Assembly: GCA_030672945.1 (NCBI GenBank)
Contig: DAOVFL010000067.1
Location: 1 to 5,474, forward strand
Source of the DNA: Candidatus Bathyarchaeota archaeon
Lineage (GTDB): Archaea > Thermoproteota > Bathyarchaeia > Bathyarchaeales > Bathycorpusculaceae
Length of the DNA stretch: 5,474 bases
Reading direction: 5' to 3'
Below, piece after piece: positions 4,590-5,474 of the stretch. The position numbers and the translations under genes are program-made. The first letter of the stretch is position 1; each line of letters begins with the position of its first letter. Under the pieces are notes generated by a model that saw only the letters and a list, made by a program, of their open reading frames with translations, had not been told where the DNA came from and did no database searches.

Positions 4590-5114
4590 GTGAAAATCAG
4601 AAATAACACTGTTACTTTGGATGCTACGGATTTGAAAATTTTAGAGGCGTTACAGAAGGATGCTAGACAGACGTATACAGCCATAGGTAAAAACCTGGGA
4701 ATAGCCCATTCAACAGCCTACGACAGAGTAAAGAGAATGGAACGGCAGGGAATCATCAAGAGATACATGGCTGTAATAGATGCAGAAAGGGCTGGAGCCA
4801 AAACCATCACAGCTATAATGACCCTTTTCACAGACCCTAAAGAAAGTGAAAAAGTTGCAAAAAAAATATGCGATGCATCACAAATACTGGAAGTTTACAC
4901 ATCCCTCTCCGAAGAATTTTTAATAATAGCAAAAGTTGTTGCAGAGAACCAAGAAAGCCTACATGAATTTATAGCAGGTTCAGTTGCACCATTACCTGGA
5001 GTTCTAAGGATCCGTACATCTATAATTACAAAAAAGTTTAAAGAAACGCAATTTTCAATAGTTAACAACCCTCAGAAGTTAACATCTGTAAAGGAGAAAA
5101 ATAAAATTGAATGA
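4590..5114 (+). CDS. Lrp/AsnC family transcriptional regulator
   Basis: A 174-residue DNA-binding regulator. Residues 10-60 are the AsnC-type winged HTH: L-D-A-T-D-L-K-I-L, then Y-T-A-I-G-K-N-L-G-I-A-H-S-T-A-Y-D-R-V-K-R-M with the recognition helix at about 39-50, then Q-G-I-I-K-R-Y at the wing. Residues 70-150 are the RAM/AsnC ligand-binding domain, ending with L-P-G-V-L-R-I-R-T-S-I-I-T-K. The family usually has a G-x-Y-D turn after the second RAM strand, which helps form the effector pocket. Here the turn is S-L-S-E-E-F (105-110), without glycine, so ligand response may differ or be absent. About 20 residues (154-174) extend past the usual end as a polar, lysine-rich tail. Start GTG 4590 gives the usual N-terminus. 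Its stop overlaps the next gene by 8 bp. Autoregulation is likely for the family but is not shown here. Confidence 0.92.
   Translation: MKIRNNTVTLDATDLKILEALQKDARQTYTAIGKNLGIAHSTAYDRVKRMERQGIIKRYMAVIDAERAGAKTITAIMTLFTDPKESEKVAKKICDASQILEVYTSLSEEFLIIAKVVAENQESLHEFIAGSVAPLPGVLRIRTSIITKKFKETQFSIVNNPQKLTSVKEKNKIE
5091..5096 (+). promoter_or_regulatory. Ribosome binding site deciding the DUF5752 start
   Basis: AAGGAG lies inside the end of the Lrp gene, 10 bases before TTG 5107 and 22 bases before the in-frame ATG at 5119. The spacing favours the TTG, which makes the two genes overlap. Confidence 0.5.
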
Positions 5115-5439
5115 TAAAATGGCTTCAGAAAATTTCAGAATTCTTCCAAGAGAAAAAGCATTTTATTTCTTCATTTCCATTGGAAATTATACAGGTGAGA
5201 GCGCATCTTCGCTGAAAGAGTTCATGGAGAAAATAAGCGAAGTTAACGTAAAGTCATTAGAGTTTCACTTTCACCGTGGAGACTTTCAAAAATGGATAGC
5301 TGAAGCTCTAGAAGACAAGGATTTGGCAGGATACATCAGAAAACTGAAGGAACAAATATTAACGGGTGACGAACTCCGCAGACAACTATACAAAACTGTT
5401 TCGAAGAGATATAGCGATCTTATGACCAGCTTAACATAA
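5107..5439 (+). CDS. DUF5752 family protein
   Basis: A 110-residue protein consisting almost entirely of a DUF5752 domain, recognised by P-R-E-K-A-F-Y-F-F (14-22), G-N-Y-T-G (26-30), S-L-K-E-F (35-39) and L-E-F-H-F-H-R-G-D-F-x-x-W-I (51-64). The function of the domain is unknown. It occurs alone in archaea and also, to my recollection, attached to sugar-metabolism enzymes. The conserved H-x-H-R-x-D-F-x-x-W stretch could be a binding or catalytic site. The protein is soluble, mostly helical, with no signal peptide and no cysteine. The TTG start lies 8 bp inside the Lrp gene and has an AAGGAG site, so the two are almost certainly co-transcribed and translationally coupled. That suggests the Lrp protein controls it, or that it acts with the regulator. 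Confidence 0.85.
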   Translation: MNDKMASENFRILPREKAFYFFISIGNYTGESASSLKEFMEKISEVNVKSLEFHFHRGDFQKWIAEALEDKDLAGYIRKLKEQILTGDELRRQLYKTVSKRYSDLMTSLT

Positions 5440-5474
5440 GTTAGATCTAAGAATTCTTCTGATTTTAGGCGTAA

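Noticed and set aside
5441..5457. Adjacent palindromes TTAGATCTAA and AGAATTCT after the last gene, resembling cloning sites
   Set aside because: Six-base sites of this kind are expected by chance in AT-rich DNA, and a similar AAAGATCTTT occurs at 3830-3839 within a gene. Nothing else suggests vector sequence.
1..5474. CRISPR array, tRNA or insertion sequence
   Set aside because: No regularly spaced direct repeats, no cloverleaf with a CCA-like end, and no transposase or paired terminal repeats with target duplication were found by reading.

Overview
The window looks like a piece of an AT-rich archaeal chromosome, most likely from an uncultured lineage of the Bathyarchaeia/TACK type. The evidence is indirect. 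There are TATA-like boxes about 25 bp ahead of plausible transcription starts and GGAGGTGAT-type ribosome binding sites. Most genes start with GTG or TTG, and termination signals are T-rich without strong hairpins. The gene families present (DUF2148, DUF5752, a single-domain-pair Lrp/AsnC regulator, a secreted dockerin protein) are common in such genomes. The assignment is an inference. No rRNA, tRNA, CRISPR array, transposase or phage gene was seen.

Layout. (1) Bases 1-62 hold the last 19 codons of a plus-strand gene whose tail resembles quinolinate synthase (NadA). (2) Bases 63-552 carry no convincing gene, but hold a T-tract, inverted repeats, a 29-codon minus-strand ORF and the promoter of the next gene. 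(3) Bases 553-1771 are a plus-strand redox cluster: a thioredoxin with a WCAPC active site, a 41-residue single-span membrane protein five bases after it, and a DUF2148 protein with a four-cysteine cluster expected to bind Fe-S. (4) A 219-bp gap has a TATA box, a textbook ribosome binding site and a four-codon ORF. A secreted, Ca-binding dockerin protein (1991-2950) follows.

(5) Two minus-strand genes of unknown function (3161-3763 and 3827-4318) converge on the dockerin gene. The first has an N-terminal coiled coil joined to a compact conserved-looking domain. The second is a small soluble protein, and a perfect 15-bp palindrome overlaps its probable promoter. (6) Divergent from these, an Lrp/AsnC regulator (4590-5114) overlaps by 8 bp a DUF5752 gene (5107-5439), which makes a likely two-gene operon.

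How the parts may work together. The thioredoxin, the small membrane protein and the Fe-S protein form a plausible redox module at or near the membrane. The Lrp-like protein is the obvious candidate regulator of its own DUF5752 operon and perhaps of the divergent gene. The dockerin protein acts outside the cell and is probably a separate unit. No clear-cut new defence or mobile system is visible. The most unusual items are the unannotated small membrane ORF, the fully equipped four-codon ORF, the promoter palindrome, and the translationally coupled Lrp-DUF5752 pair with an atypical ligand-binding motif.
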